Shown piece by piece: positions 35,468 through 45,602 of a stretch of 64,000 nt of DNA (position 1 is its first letter; each line of letters begins with the position of its first letter). The notes beneath the pieces were generated by a model. It was not told where the DNA came from. It worked only from the letters and a program-made list of their open reading frames with translations, and did no database searches. A program made the position numbers and the translations under genes. Source of the stretch: Limnanthes douglasii subsp. nivea. Its lineage: Eukaryota; Streptophyta; Magnoliopsida; Brassicales; Limnanthaceae. The stretch is taken from the NCBI GenBank assembly GCA_036936605.1, contig JAUPFV010000002.1, positions 123,302,376 to 123,366,375 on the forward strand, given 5' to 3'.

Positions 35468-37102
35468 TCAAATACACTCCCTTACGTAGTGGTAGCGGAC
35501 ATTTATATGCTTGCTTCGATCATGGAATACTGGATTCTTGGCTAAGGCGATTGCTGACTTATTATCGACATAGACTTTAGTTGGCTCATTCTGTGTTAGG
35601 TCTATCTCCTTCAATAGATTTCTAAGCCAAATCGCATGACTAACACATGTAGTAGCAGCAACGTATTCCGCCTCACAAGTCGACAACGTGACAATCGGTT
35701 GTTTCTTTGACATCCACGTGAAAGCAATATTTCCCATAAAGAATACAAATCCAGTTGTACTCCTTCGATTGTCTATGTCTCCACCCCAATCACTATCGCT
35801 ATACCCAACAAGTTTGTATTCATTAGAAATGGAATAGAGTAATCCAAAATCGATTGTACCTTTCAGATAACGAAGGATTCTCTTTGCAGCCTTGAAATGA
35901 GTTGTTGTTGGAGATTCCATATAGCGACTAACCAATCCAACTGCGTGAAGAATATCCGGTCTCGTGCAAGTTAGATAGCGTAGACTTCCTACCAAACTTT
36001 TGAATAATGTCGGATCTACACTTTCTCCTTCTTCATGCTTGGACATTTTGACTCCAAAATCCATGGGTGTGCTTATCGGGCTACAATTCTCCATCTTAAA
36101 CTTCTTCAGGATGTCTTTAGCATAGCTTTCTTGTGAGATGAAAATTCCATCTTTTTGCTGCTTAACTTCAATGCCAAGGTAGTACGCCATGAGCCCCAAG
36201 TCTGTCATCTTGAATTCCTTCGTCATTACTTCCTTGAATTTATTGAACATACTTGGGTTGCTTCCGGTGAAGATCAAATCGTCCACGTAGAGACACACGA
36301 TCAAAATATCTCCATCTTTGATCTTGGTGTATAGAGTGTGCTCGTACGGACATTTGTTGAAGCCGTTCTCTTGGAAATACTTGTCGATTCTACTATTCCA
36401 TGCCCTTGGTGCTTGTTTTAGCCCGTAAAGAGCCTTCTTTAGCTTCAACACCTTGTCTTCGTGGCCTTTGACCTCATAGCCTAATGGTTGTTGAATGTAG
36501 ACTTCTTCTTCAAGGACACCATTTAGAAATGCTGACTTTACATCCATTTGTTGTATCTTCCACTTGTTTTGAGCTTCCAAAGAAATTATTAGTCTAATAG
36601 TTTCCAATCGGGCAACGGGGGCGAATACCTCATCATAGTCAATTCCCGCCTTTTGACTATAGCCTTTTGCAACAAGCCTCGCTTTGTGTTTTTCAGTCTC
36701 CCCCTTAGCATTTCTCTTGGTTTTGTATAACCATCTGACGCCTATTGTCTTGCACCCTTTGGGAAGTGAGGTGAGTTCCCATGTGTCGTTCTTCTCGATG
36801 GCTCTAATTTCTTCATCCATCGCGTCTCTCCATTGTTTCTCTTGTGCAGCTTCTTGAAATGTCACTGGCTCACAATCAGCAAAGAGACAAAAGAGTGTAA
36901 TGTTATCCATTGGTTCGGTTACCTCATAAAGATCACTAAGGCTTCTTATACGTTCCACTGCTCTCTCATTTTGACTACCATTTGACGATGATGAATGTGG
37001 TGAGTCTCCATGAGTAGATGATATCGGTGAAGCATGTGGGGTTGCAACACCTACTGATTGCTCATTTGTTGTCTGTTCATCTTCTTCAATTTGGGGAAAC
37101 AT
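35468..37102 (-). CDS. Copia C reverse transcriptase-RNase H
   Basis: 544 codons. RT signature motifs are WRDAMDEEIRAIEKNDTWEL, VKSAFLNGVLEEEVY, LYGLKQAPRAW and the catalytic LYVDDLIFTG; RNase H shows GYSDSDWGGD, STCEAEYVA and DNKSAIALAKNP. The frame stops at TGA (35,468-35,470), but the same frame continues through RKDVQVEY, QAADIFTKPL, so the stop is a single mutation that removes the RNase H C-terminus. The start is artificial: the frame joins the upstream integrase frame by a one-base shift near 37,100. Confidence 0.92.
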   Translation of the reverse strand: MFPQIEEDEQTTNEQSVGVATPHASPISSTHGDSPHSSSSNGSQNERAVERIRSLSDLYEVTEPMDNITLFCLFADCEPVTFQEAAQEKQWRDAMDEEIRAIEKNDTWELTSLPKGCKTIGVRWLYKTKRNAKGETEKHKARLVAKGYSQKAGIDYDEVFAPVARLETIRLIISLEAQNKWKIQQMDVKSAFLNGVLEEEVYIQQPLGYEVKGHEDKVLKLKKALYGLKQAPRAWNSRIDKYFQENGFNKCPYEHTLYTKIKDGDILIVCLYVDDLIFTGSNPSMFNKFKEVMTKEFKMTDLGLMAYYLGIEVKQQKDGIFISQESYAKDILKKFKMENCSPISTPMDFGVKMSKHEEGESVDPTLFKSLVGSLRYLTCTRPDILHAVGLVSRYMESPTTTHFKAAKRILRYLKGTIDFGLLYSISNEYKLVGYSDSDWGGDIDNRRSTTGFVFFMGNIAFTWMSKKQPIVTLSTCEAEYVAATTCVSHAIWLRNLLKEIDLTQNEPTKVYVDNKSAIALAKNPVFHDRSKHINVRYHYVRECI

Positions 37103-39412
37103 GTGAACTCATTTGTATGAGACCCAAAATCCCATTCGCCTTCTTCATCAACTATCACGTCTCGGCTTATCACAACCTTCTTGTTGTTTGGGTTGTATAA
37201 CTTGTAGCCTTTGGAACTTGAGTCGTAACCGATGAAGATAAAACTTTTGCTTTTATCATCGAGTTTGGTTCGTTGTTCGTCTGGTACATGGACATGAGCT
37301 ACGCTTCCAAATACTCTCAAGTGGGAAATTCCAGCCTTTCTTCCACTCCACGCTTCTTGTGGTGTCTTTCCCCAAACACTTCTTGTTGGAGATCGGTTGG
37401 ACAAGTAAACCGCACATGTCACTGCTTCCGCCCAAAAATCCTTAGGCAGTTTCTTGCTTTTAAGCATGCTTCGCGCCATATCAAGGATTGTTCTGTTCTT
37501 CCTTTCTGCCACACCATTTTGTTGAGGAGATCTGGGAACTGTCAAGCGGCGACGAATTCCATGTGCTTCACAAAACTCCATAAATTCATTGGATGTGAAC
37601 TCCCCTCCTCGGTCAGATCTCATGGCTTTGATCTTATTTCCACTTTCCTTTTCCACAACTGCTTTGAACTTCTTAAATACACCAAAGACTTCGGATTTCT
37701 GTTTCAAGAAATATACCCACGTTTTTCTTGAAAAATCATCAATGAAGAGAAGGAAATAGTTACTTTTACCTAGAGAGCTTGGCTTAATTGGACCACACAC
37801 ATCGGTATGAATAAGCTCGAGAGGTTTATTGGCTCTTGACTCTGACTCCTTTGGAAAGCTTTTTCTGAATTGTTTTCCAAGTAAACATCCTTCACATAGT
37901 TGGTCAGGATGATTGATACATGGTAACCCTCTCACCATTTCCTTCTTGGACAATAACTCTAAACTGGTAAAGTTTAGATGCCCAAACCGAACATGCCATA
38001 GCCACGACGAATCTTTGTAACACGCCTTAAGACACTTTGCAACATCATTTTGAATATTCAAAGGAAACATTCTATTCTTTGACATTTGAACTTTAGCAAT
38101 TAAATCCCCTTTTGCATCTCTCATAAAAAGACTATAATTTTTCATATGAATATCATAGCCTTTTTCTAGAAGTTGTCCCAAGCTCAAGATGTTGTTTTTC
38201 ATGCTAGGTACATAATAGACATTTGAAATCATTTGGTGACTACCATCTTTTGCACGAATAAGAATGTTACCTTTTCCTTTCACCGATATTTTGCTATCAT
38301 CTCCAAAAGAGACATTTCCACTCACTGCTTCATTGATCTCTACGAATATGCTTCTTTTCCCACACATATGGTTGCTTGCACCGCTGTCAAGATACCACGT
38401 ATTCTCTTGACCTTCATTAGTGTTTTTGTATGTTAGTAATAACATATCTTTTTCCTTCGTCTTCTCCTCCACATAGTTGGCCCTCTCCTCAACTCTATTG
38501 TTGGGGCCTCTGCATTCGGAAGCATAATGTCCAAACCTTTGACATTTATAGCATTTGATTTGAGATTTATCATACCTCGAGTTCGGATTTCTTATTCCAC
38601 GACCTCGTGTTGAGCTTTCTCGTTTCTCGTAGTTGTAGTTGGAATTATTGTTGTTGTAATTCCAGCCACGTCCAGTGCCATGATAACCACCTCGTCCGCG
38701 GCCTCTACATCTTCCTCGGCCACGTTGGTTTCTATCATCGTCTTGACTTGCATGCATGTCCTTGAGTTCTACTTTTAGGAGTTGCTCGGTGATTTCTTGC
38801 TTCTTCTTGTGCTTTTCTTCGTAGGCTTGTAATGATCCTTGGAGTTCTTCAATCATCATCTTCTCCAAGTCTTTAGTTTCCTCGATCGTCATGACGATGT
38901 GCTCAAATTTGGGATCCAACGAGCGGAGTATTTTTTCGATTACTCTCACATCTTCTAAGTTCTCACCATTTCTTTTTAATTGATTAGAAACGGTTGCTAC
39001 TCTTGAAAAATATTCCGAAATAGATTCGGACGCTTTCATATGTAAAGATTCAAATTCACCTCTTAATGTTTGGAGGCGTACCGTTTTCACCTTTTCGACT
39101 CCTTTGTAAGAGATTTGTAATTTCTCCCACGCTTGCTTGGCGGAAGATGCGCTTGAAATTTTTTCGAAGCCATCATCATCTAATGCTTGATAGATGAGGA
39201 AGAGAGCTTTTTTTGTCTCTCTTTCTTGAATCCTTCAAATTTGTTTTCTCCTCTTGAGTAAGGTTTGCTTCATCTTCGGGTTCGTCAAACCCCTTTTCTA
39301 CGGTATCCCACACATCATGTGCTCCAAGGAGAGCTTTCATCTTGATACTCCAATTGTCGTAGTTGTTGTTGTTGAGTGTTGGAACTTGGAAGGATGATAC
39401 ACCATTTGCCAT
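37051..39412 (-). CDS. Copia C gag-protease-integrase
   Basis: Starts at ATG 39,412 (MANGVSSFQVPTL). A one-base shift near 39,210 in a seven-base A-run (T-run on plus) separates the first about 67 codons from the long frame 39,090-37,051. UBN2-type gag (LKRNGENLEDVRVIEKILRSL), basic RGRGRGR region, zinc knuckle CYKCQRFGHYASEC, protease WYLDSGASNHMCG, pre-integrase WLWHVRFGHLNF and CEGCLLGK, and integrase with HTDVCGP, FIDDFSRKTWVYFL, RSDRGGEFTS and PQQNGVAERKNRTI, giving the full D,D,E triad. The A-run shift could be a sequencing error. Otherwise the protein looks functional. Confidence 0.93.
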
Positions 39413-39492
39413 ATTTTTAAATATGTTGAATATTTAAAAACAAAATTTCCAATATGTTGAAAATTTAAAAACAAAATTTCGGATAGAGCTTG

Positions 39493-39506
39493 TGGCTCTG
39501 ATACCA
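39493..39506 (-). promoter_or_regulatory. Copia C primer-binding site
   Basis: Minus strand TGGTATCAGAGCCA, tRNA-Met type, three bases after the 5' LTR. Confidence 0.92.
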
Positions 39507-39509
39507 CTT

Positions 39510-39981
39510 TGTTGGCGGAAAATATAAAAAAAACACTCTCTTTAAAATAAACAAACAACTTTGATATTGATAGAAAATGAGAAATATTACAAGAACACTC
39601 TTAAACCTCACACAAGAAGATAAAATATTTTTCTAACACTCAAGAGAGCATTCTTGTCTCTCTTTTCTCTCTCTCTAATTTTCTCTCTAACTTTGATTCT
39701 TGGTGTGTTTGTGTGATGCACTAGATGGTGGGAGAGCTCCACTATTTATAGGAATATAGTGGAGACAAAGATCCACCATCCAAGAGGTTTTTGGATACTA
39801 ACACACTCAAAGTTAAGGTGTTTCTTACACTCAATCTAAAAGTGTGTCTTGCACTCAACCTAAACAACTAAATATTAATTTAAATGTTTCTAGAATATTC
39901 TTTCTAGATGTGCCTTATTAAGTGGGTTGGACCCTTTGAGTGGGTTGGGCCCTTTAAGTGGATCAAGCTTATGATCCAACA
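39510..39981 (-). repeat. 5' LTR of Copia C
   Basis: 472 bp, TGTTGGCGG...GATCCAACA in plus orientation. Pairs with 34,841-35,333. Confidence 0.93.
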
Positions 39982-41096
39982 CCACAAATGATAAACTGAG
40001 TGGAACTAAGCTTGAGCTTTATTGTCTGGCAGTGAAAGGCAACTCAAAGTCTATCCATCCCTCCAGCGGAAAAAAAACTCCCAAGTTTTTAACAAACTAT
40101 TCTAATCTAAATTGCCAATAAAAGCTTCACGGTTAACCCTGCCAAGTGGTACATATATTATAGGCCGAGAAAGTGCTAAAAACCTTAAAAGCTTGAGAAT
40201 TTCTTGAGGTATTGATCGTTTGAAAAACCCGCCAAAATAAAGTTAAGTAACCTTAGTAGCAGATGCTCCCCAAGCAGAAGTTGATATGTCTTGGCCTGTA
40301 CCAGAGAAATTAATGGATCAAAATCTAAACTTTCTCTGAAAAAATTCTCTGCTATAGGGAAACCCCCATGTATGATTTGATTCTCAAACAGTTTCTCTGG
40401 AGATAAGTCCTTTGATATAACACTTTGTCTTATCCAATCCACAGATTGTATCTCGTCATAAAACATGGCCAACAATATCTTATTGGTATGAAAATAGTAG
40501 GTTTATGCAAACAAAATAAAACCAGAACCACTACTTACGGTAAAAAACAAGACCATTATTTGACCAACACATTTGCGCAAATACCTAGTCCAAGTATCTT
40601 AAGAATGTACGATGGTCAAACTTGTATTTTGACCTGCCAATGTTGTTGCTTTCATGAACGCATCAAACTCAACCACTGAACCTCTCTGTGCTATTTCATC
40701 GAATAGGTTACGAGTGAGCCTTACATCTCCAGTCACATCTATCGTATCTTCCTCCATGTCGGTTACGCTATCCAATTCGATAATCAACATAATTTTCACT
40801 ATTATTTTACCCTTATAGTAGTTTCTCGACTTAAAGAACGTAACGGTTTCCAACCTTATGAGAGGTGGAGGTCTAGAATTCAGAGGTCTGGAAGGTGCTG
40901 GATTATTTGTAGGTCGTGGAAATAGTTTTTTAATGCAAATAATGGATCCCAAAAGATCCGAGATGGTTCATTTATTTCATGGGAAGCAATTCTTGTTGTA
41001 GCACTCGAAGATCATTTTCAGGATTATCTTAGACTTTGAGATTGGCCTGGCCCCCATTTTAATCCGAGTCTGGACTCAAATCGTCGAAAACAATTG
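39982..41096 (-). other. Gene-like frames on the minus strand, unidentified
   Basis: Frames 40,185-40,475 (SVDWIRQSVISKDLSPEKLFE...) and 40,599-40,952 (Pro/Arg-rich start, then EEDTIDVTGDVRLTRNLFDE...) look like unique protein sequence rather than repeats. No family recognised. They may belong with the fragments on the other side of Copia C (33.0-34.7 kb), but nothing joins the two sides. Stops separate them. Confidence 0.35.
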
Positions 41097-41106
41097 TATT
41101 TTTCTT

Positions 41107-41531
41107 GGCATTAAACAGTATATCGTCCTTCGACTATTGCGTTTGGTGGCAGATCTTCCTTTGAATTTAAATGTCCGTTGACAGTTCCTGAACTATCGCG
41201 TTTGGATAAAGTTAGTCCACCAGATCCTCTTATCTATGAGATACTGCCACTTGTCACCATAGTCCCGAGATTTTTTTATCACCACTAGTCCCTTGAGTTT
41301 AGGTCAAACCCAAAATGTAGAATATTACAGATAACTAAACTCAAGGGACTAGTAGTGATACAAAAATTTGGAGACTATGGTGACAGGTGGCAGCCTCTCA
41401 TGGATCAGAGGATCTGGTAGACTAACTTTATACAAATGTAATAGTCCAGGGACTGTCAACTGACATTTGAAAGTCAAAAGACTATCAACCACCAAACACG
41501 ATAGTCGAGGGACGATGTACTGTTCAAAGTC
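41107..41531. mobile_element. 425-bp foldback MITE, MULE-like (copy 2)
   Basis: Exactly the same length and arrangement as 32,523-32,947: GGCATTAAACAGTATATCGT at the left, inverted at the right end (ACGATGTACTGTTCAAAGTC). Shared internal words include GGATAAAGTTAGTCCACCAGA and TGTCACCATAGT. Perfect 10-bp target duplication TATTTTTCTT at 41,097-41,106 and 41,532-41,541. Confidence 0.95.
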
Positions 41532-41811
41532 TATTTTTCTTCAAAGTGGGTTTTCGTGGGCAACCAAAATTTTACTATTATCTATCTTTTTTTCTTCTTT
41601 TTTTTAACTAAATTTGGATTTGATTAGAAATAAGTTTGAATTGCAAGGGTGAATTTGAAACTCTAAGGAGGGAAAAACTCCCGCTACTAAAACATTCAAT
41701 GTTTCAAAATTACAATCACCAAACAGAGTCTTAAGGTCAATCTAAGAACATAGCCACCATCTTCATCTTCTTCCCCTAGATTTCTTCAACCTTTCCGGAA
41801 AGAACTTCAAC

Positions 41812-42108
41812 TTAGTCAATCTCTCTGATGTACCCAATTCCCATACTTTCAAAGAGAACCATTTCTCTTAACTCATTTGGCGCTGAAGATTGATTGAAAT
41901 CAACACTCTTCGTTTTCTTCACAACCCAATCGACAGCTTTGTTTTGTTGTCTAAAGACATGTTTTATTGTCAGAGTTGAGGCTATAAACTTATGATAGTA
42001 GCATATTATAGGATCCAGATACCATAGAGTTCTACCACTTCCAATAAGCTCGACCAAAATAGTGTAATCGACTTCAATATAAGACTTTTGATGTTCAAAT
42101 CTCTGCAA
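41812..42108 (-). pseudogene. LINE-type RNase H-like domain remnant
   Basis: 98-aa frame with SYIEVDYTILVELI, PIICYYHKF, TIKHVFRQQNKAVDWV and PNELREMVLFESMGIG. This is the second half of the plant RNase H-like (RVT_3) domain found at the end of L1 ORF2 proteins: E-D...I..L, hxxRxxNxxADxxAK, P..L...L..D..G, here with several key residues changed. No RT precedes it. Confidence 0.65.
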
Positions 42109-42152
42109 ATTAGCTTAAAGTTAAAACGCAAGAGGGATTATAATTTTTTATT

Positions 42153-42402
42153 CGCTTTGGCTGAATTAGGCCCCCCTTCGATAATCAGTCCTAAAATTTA
42201 AAAGTTTACCAAAATTCCATTTTTACCTCGTCGGTTGAGACTCTCTCAACCGGCGGGGGAACTTGATCCGACGGATGAGAATGTCTCACCCGACGGTTGA
42301 GAAGGGTTCAACCGTCGGGGTAAATGCAAAATAGTAAAAGTTCAAAAACGCCTTATTTTTTGGGGCTTGTTAACATTTGTTGGGCCTGAATTTAGCCAAA
42401 AT
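42153..42402. mobile_element. 250-bp MITE with internal palindromes
   Basis: Terminal inverted repeats CGCTTTGGCTGAATTAGGCC and (reversed right end) ATTTTGGCTAAATTCAGGCC. Flanked by the 10-bp direct repeat ATTTTTTATT (42,143-42,152; 42,403-42,412); this is low-complexity, so the boundary is less certain than for the other MITEs. The middle (about 42,229-42,322) holds three successive short palindromes built on the word CGACGGTTGAG/CTCAACCG. Confidence 0.7.
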
Positions 42403-42590
42403 ATTTTTTATTTTATCGGAAAAAAATAAATCTTCTTTTGTCGATCTTATATATAGTTCGTGAAAAAAATGGTTTTGAATTTTTTTCATAATTTGAGACA
42501 ACATCTTGATAAACAAGTTTTCTTTTTGGTCCGACGATTAGTAGTCAATTACTACGGGTGTAGTAGTAGATACAATCCAATTAAGAGCCT

Positions 42591-42817
42591 TCATGGAAAT
42601 ATGGATATCACATATTCTTTATATATAAATATGAACAATATCATCTCAACACTAGTATGATATTGTATGTTTTGGACCCAAAAGGCCCGCACATCTCGAC
42701 TTTTGGTCCACTTCCAAAAAGTCTCATACTAGTTGAGATATGTTCTTACTTTTATATCATTGATCATTCTCATGCCCAACCAATGTAGGATGTGGGACTT
42801 TGGTCGTCATCCCAACA
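42591..42817 (-). repeat. Solo LTR related to the TRIM at 10.6 kb, diverged
   Basis: In minus orientation starts TGTTGGGATGACGACCAAAG and contains AGTAAGAACATA, CTCAACTAGTATGAG and CAATATCATACTAGTGT in the same order as the 238-bp TRIM LTR, ending near CCATATTTCCATGA. Only one copy is present and no internal region or target duplication was found. Confidence 0.8.
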
Positions 42818-43022
42818 ACACAGTTGGTTGAAACTTGGTTCAATTTTCCAATGATCTTCCTTTTTGTGTAGGTGAATCATATGGTACCGAGAGAATCTTG
42901 TAAAAAATATTCATGTGTGGGTTTCCTTAATAAGTGGTGCGATGAGCTTGGAGATTTGAAATATGATTTGGGAATCAAGTGTTCATGTGGTGATCAACAC
43001 TGAGGGGAAAGAAAATAGATTT

Positions 43023-43632
43023 ATGAAGATGAAATTCAATGAAATATTATTTTGATAATTCATTAAAGATAATGATTTTACCATATGGAGAATTTAAATC
43101 AAAGATCTTATTGTACAGAAAATGTTGTATATTATCATTATGAGAGAGTTAAAAATAAGATTGATGTTGAAGTGTTTTCTAAGGTCCATAATGCCATGAT
43201 CTTGAGTTTGGGGGATAAAGTTCTCAGAGAGGTGTTTAAAGATTCCATTTCCGCCTAGATTTGGGACAAGCTTGAAGTTATTTACCTAAATAAATCTGTG
43301 GAAAACAAATTATATCTTAAGAAGCAATTGTATAGTCTGACCGTGAATGGTAGCAGAGACATTTGAAAACACTTAGATGAACTTAACATGATCATTCTTG
43401 ACTTGGACACAATTGATGTCAAGGATAAAGATGATATTATCGTCTTGAGATCTAGACCTAAGGTGTATGGACACTTTGTTGATATCATGTTATATGACAA
43501 CCAGTCTCTTACTATTGGTGAGGTGAAGAGTACCACGGGTTCAAAAAATCTATAAAGGAAAGTTAGTTTGAATGGTCTTAGTTTAAAATGTGTTAAGTAT
43601 GAAAGGAAGGCCTAAAAAGAGATATTCAACTA
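43023..43632 (+). pseudogene. Copia D gag, first part
   Basis: From ATG 43,023 (MKMKFNE). Then, across several frames, NDFTIWRI, VHNAMILSLGDKVLREV, IWDKLEVIYLNKSVENKLYLKKQLYSL, HLDELNMIILDL and HFVDIMLYDNQSLTIGEVKS. This is the complete order of a Tork/TNT-like UBN2 gag. In-frame stops replace codons at about 43,256 and 43,363. The gag is interrupted at 43,632 by an insertion and resumes at 44,523. Confidence 0.85.
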
Positions 43633-44117
43633 CGGTCAACCATGGATCGGGATGAGTGCGGGTATTGTTAAACTTGTAATTCATCCCGTCTTTGTTTTTT
43701 TAAACTCGTCGGGTTCAGGTATCTGTTCGGATAAGAGATTTATTTTTCCACATCCAAACCCGTTGAGTTCGGGTACGCACTCACGGGTACCATTAATCAT
43801 TTATTTATCTATACAATATTATTTCGTAATTAACTATCTAATAAAAATTTAAAAAACCAAAAATATTATATACTAATATTAATGATAATAATAATAATAA
43901 TATATCATATTTTGTATATAAACTCTTAAAATTTTAGTAACACATCCTAAAACTTAAAAATAAATTGATAAAAACATATTTATTACTTGGAATTTATACT
44001 TATTTATATTTTTAATCAATTATATATATTTTTTAATTACATAAAATTATTTTAAAAATTATATATTTTTTAAAAATTTATTCAATTCAAATATTTATAT
44101 TTGTTAAATATGAACTA

Positions 44118-44171
<54 letters not shown>

Positions 44172-44514
44172 GTGTAAATAATGATAATACTATAAAAAAC
44201 AAAATAAAAAACTTAAATTATAAAGAATAAAAGACAAATTGAATTACATTATAATATAATTTTAAAATTTATAAAATAATAATATATCATGTATTAACTT
44301 TGAATATTAAAATAACTAATATATGTCATGTAGATCGGGCTCAGGTTTTCCCGTGAAAAAATTGTTAAACTCATACCCCATCACAAACCCTGCACGTAGT
44401 AAATTTTCGAATTCACAACCCATCTATTTAATTTTTTTAAAACCCATAACGCATCCCATCCGGTCGGCTCGGTCAAGTACCCACGAGTTCGGAAATTTTT
44501 TTGCCATCCATATT
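43633..44514. mobile_element. 882-bp non-coding insertion in Copia D gag, hAT-like target duplication
   Basis: Flanked by the 8-bp direct repeat TTCAACTA (43,625-43,632; 44,515-44,522), a hAT-type length. Both ends carry CGGGT/ACCCG-rich sequence in opposite orientation (GGGATGAGTGCGGGTA at the left; GTCAAGTACCCACGAGTTCG at the right) around an AT-rich core. Terminal repeats are weak, but gag sequence continues on the far side, which supports an insertion. Confidence 0.65.
44120..44168. repeat. (TA)n microsatellite
   Basis: About 24 uninterrupted TA units inside the 882-bp insertion. Confidence 0.95.
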
Positions 44515-44522
44515 TTCAACTA

Positions 44523-44690
44523 AGAAGAGAGTAAACCAAATATTTATCTCTAGAAGACCAATTACTGAATCTAGAATGAAATATTAGTACTACAAAAATA
44601 TATCTCACAAAAATAATAAATTTTACCGGAGATGAAGAAGAAAGATAATCATTGAAAAAATTAAAGTTGGTAAAAAATGTATGGTAAAAA
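44523..44690 (+). pseudogene. Copia D gag, zinc-knuckle part
   Basis: Continuation after the insertion: KKRVNQIFISRRPITES, then KY*YYKNISHKNNKFY. The latter is a Copia zinc knuckle in which all three Cys codons read Tyr and a Trp codon reads stop. All are G-to-A changes on this strand. Confidence 0.65.
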
Positions 44691-45602
44691 AAAGTTTTAG
44701 ATTATCGTATTTGATTCCGCAAAACTTTCCATAAACATTGGTTTAAAAACTTGAAGTTATTTGACGATGACAATGGCCTATTATAATAACAACAAATTTA
44801 TACCTCAACTAAATGTTCATAAAAAGATGGACTGGAAATAAATGTTATTATTTATATGATTTAAAAGGGTTTAAAATTAAATTATAATATATAATACAAT
44901 GTATAACGCTTTAAAAAAGCTAGATGATTTTGATCATTTTTAAAATAATAATTCATAATATATTTCAAAATTAAATATATACTTTAACCTAACAGCATTA
45001 GAGTTTTAAATTCACAGTTAGCAAACTTTTATTATTTTTCAGCCTTTACATAAATAATATGGTTTTTTTATTTTATTGGATCTCTATTTTAAATTTAAAG
45101 TATACCGATGCTCAATTTCAGAGAAATATCGTCGGTATACAAATCTAGACAAATCTGTGGCTCATCATTAACAAGTTCAACAATTTAAAAGGTCTCTAAT
45201 ATTATTTTGACCACTAAAAAGCATCAAATGTTTTGAGACAAATTGTTCTATTCATACTACGTCTCATCATGCAACAAGGGTTACATAAACTAAGAGTATA
45301 ATAAACCTTATAAGGGATGATAAACCCCAAACCCCTCAAAACAAAAATATTTCTACAAATCAAACCTCAATATTCGTTACATATATATAACTTGTTCGAA
45401 TTTCTCCATTGAGTTGGACCGTCACATGTTTTATCGATGTAAAAAACTATTATCAATATTAGTCCAATAAAAGTAACCATTAGGAACAAACTAGTAGATA
45501 AAATATGTATCATGGAGGTAATTAGATAGATACCACGTTTAATTCCGAATATTGTGAACGATTGGATTCAAAAATAAACAACTTAAGAAAAACATAAAGT
45601 TT
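44691..45602. other. AT-rich stretch, nothing recognised
   Basis: No frame with a domain and no repeat of note. It may include further decayed Copia D sequence. Confidence 0.5.

Larger units (their letters stand above)
34841..39981 (-). mobile_element. Copia element C, nearly intact
   Basis: LTRs 34,841-35,333 and 39,510-39,981 (minus element), nearly identical apart from a 15-bp extra block in the first (near 35,150) and small indels. The internal part holds one gag-pol reading frame with only three visible lesions: a frameshift in an A-run near 39,210, a frameshift near 37,100, and a stop at 35,468-35,470. Primer site and polypurine tract are both intact. Flanking bases (CCCTT and CCACA) do not match, and the outer LTR starts CG rather than TG, so no target duplication is seen. 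Confidence 0.93.

Noticed and set aside
36901..38436. Plus-strand frames inside Copia C (for example 37,273-37,731)
   Set aside because: Shadows of the well-supported minus-strand gag-pol frame.
32523..41531. The two 425-bp MITEs as ends of one composite transposon carrying the gene fragments and Copia C
   Set aside because: Each has its own, different 10-bp target duplication, so they inserted independently.
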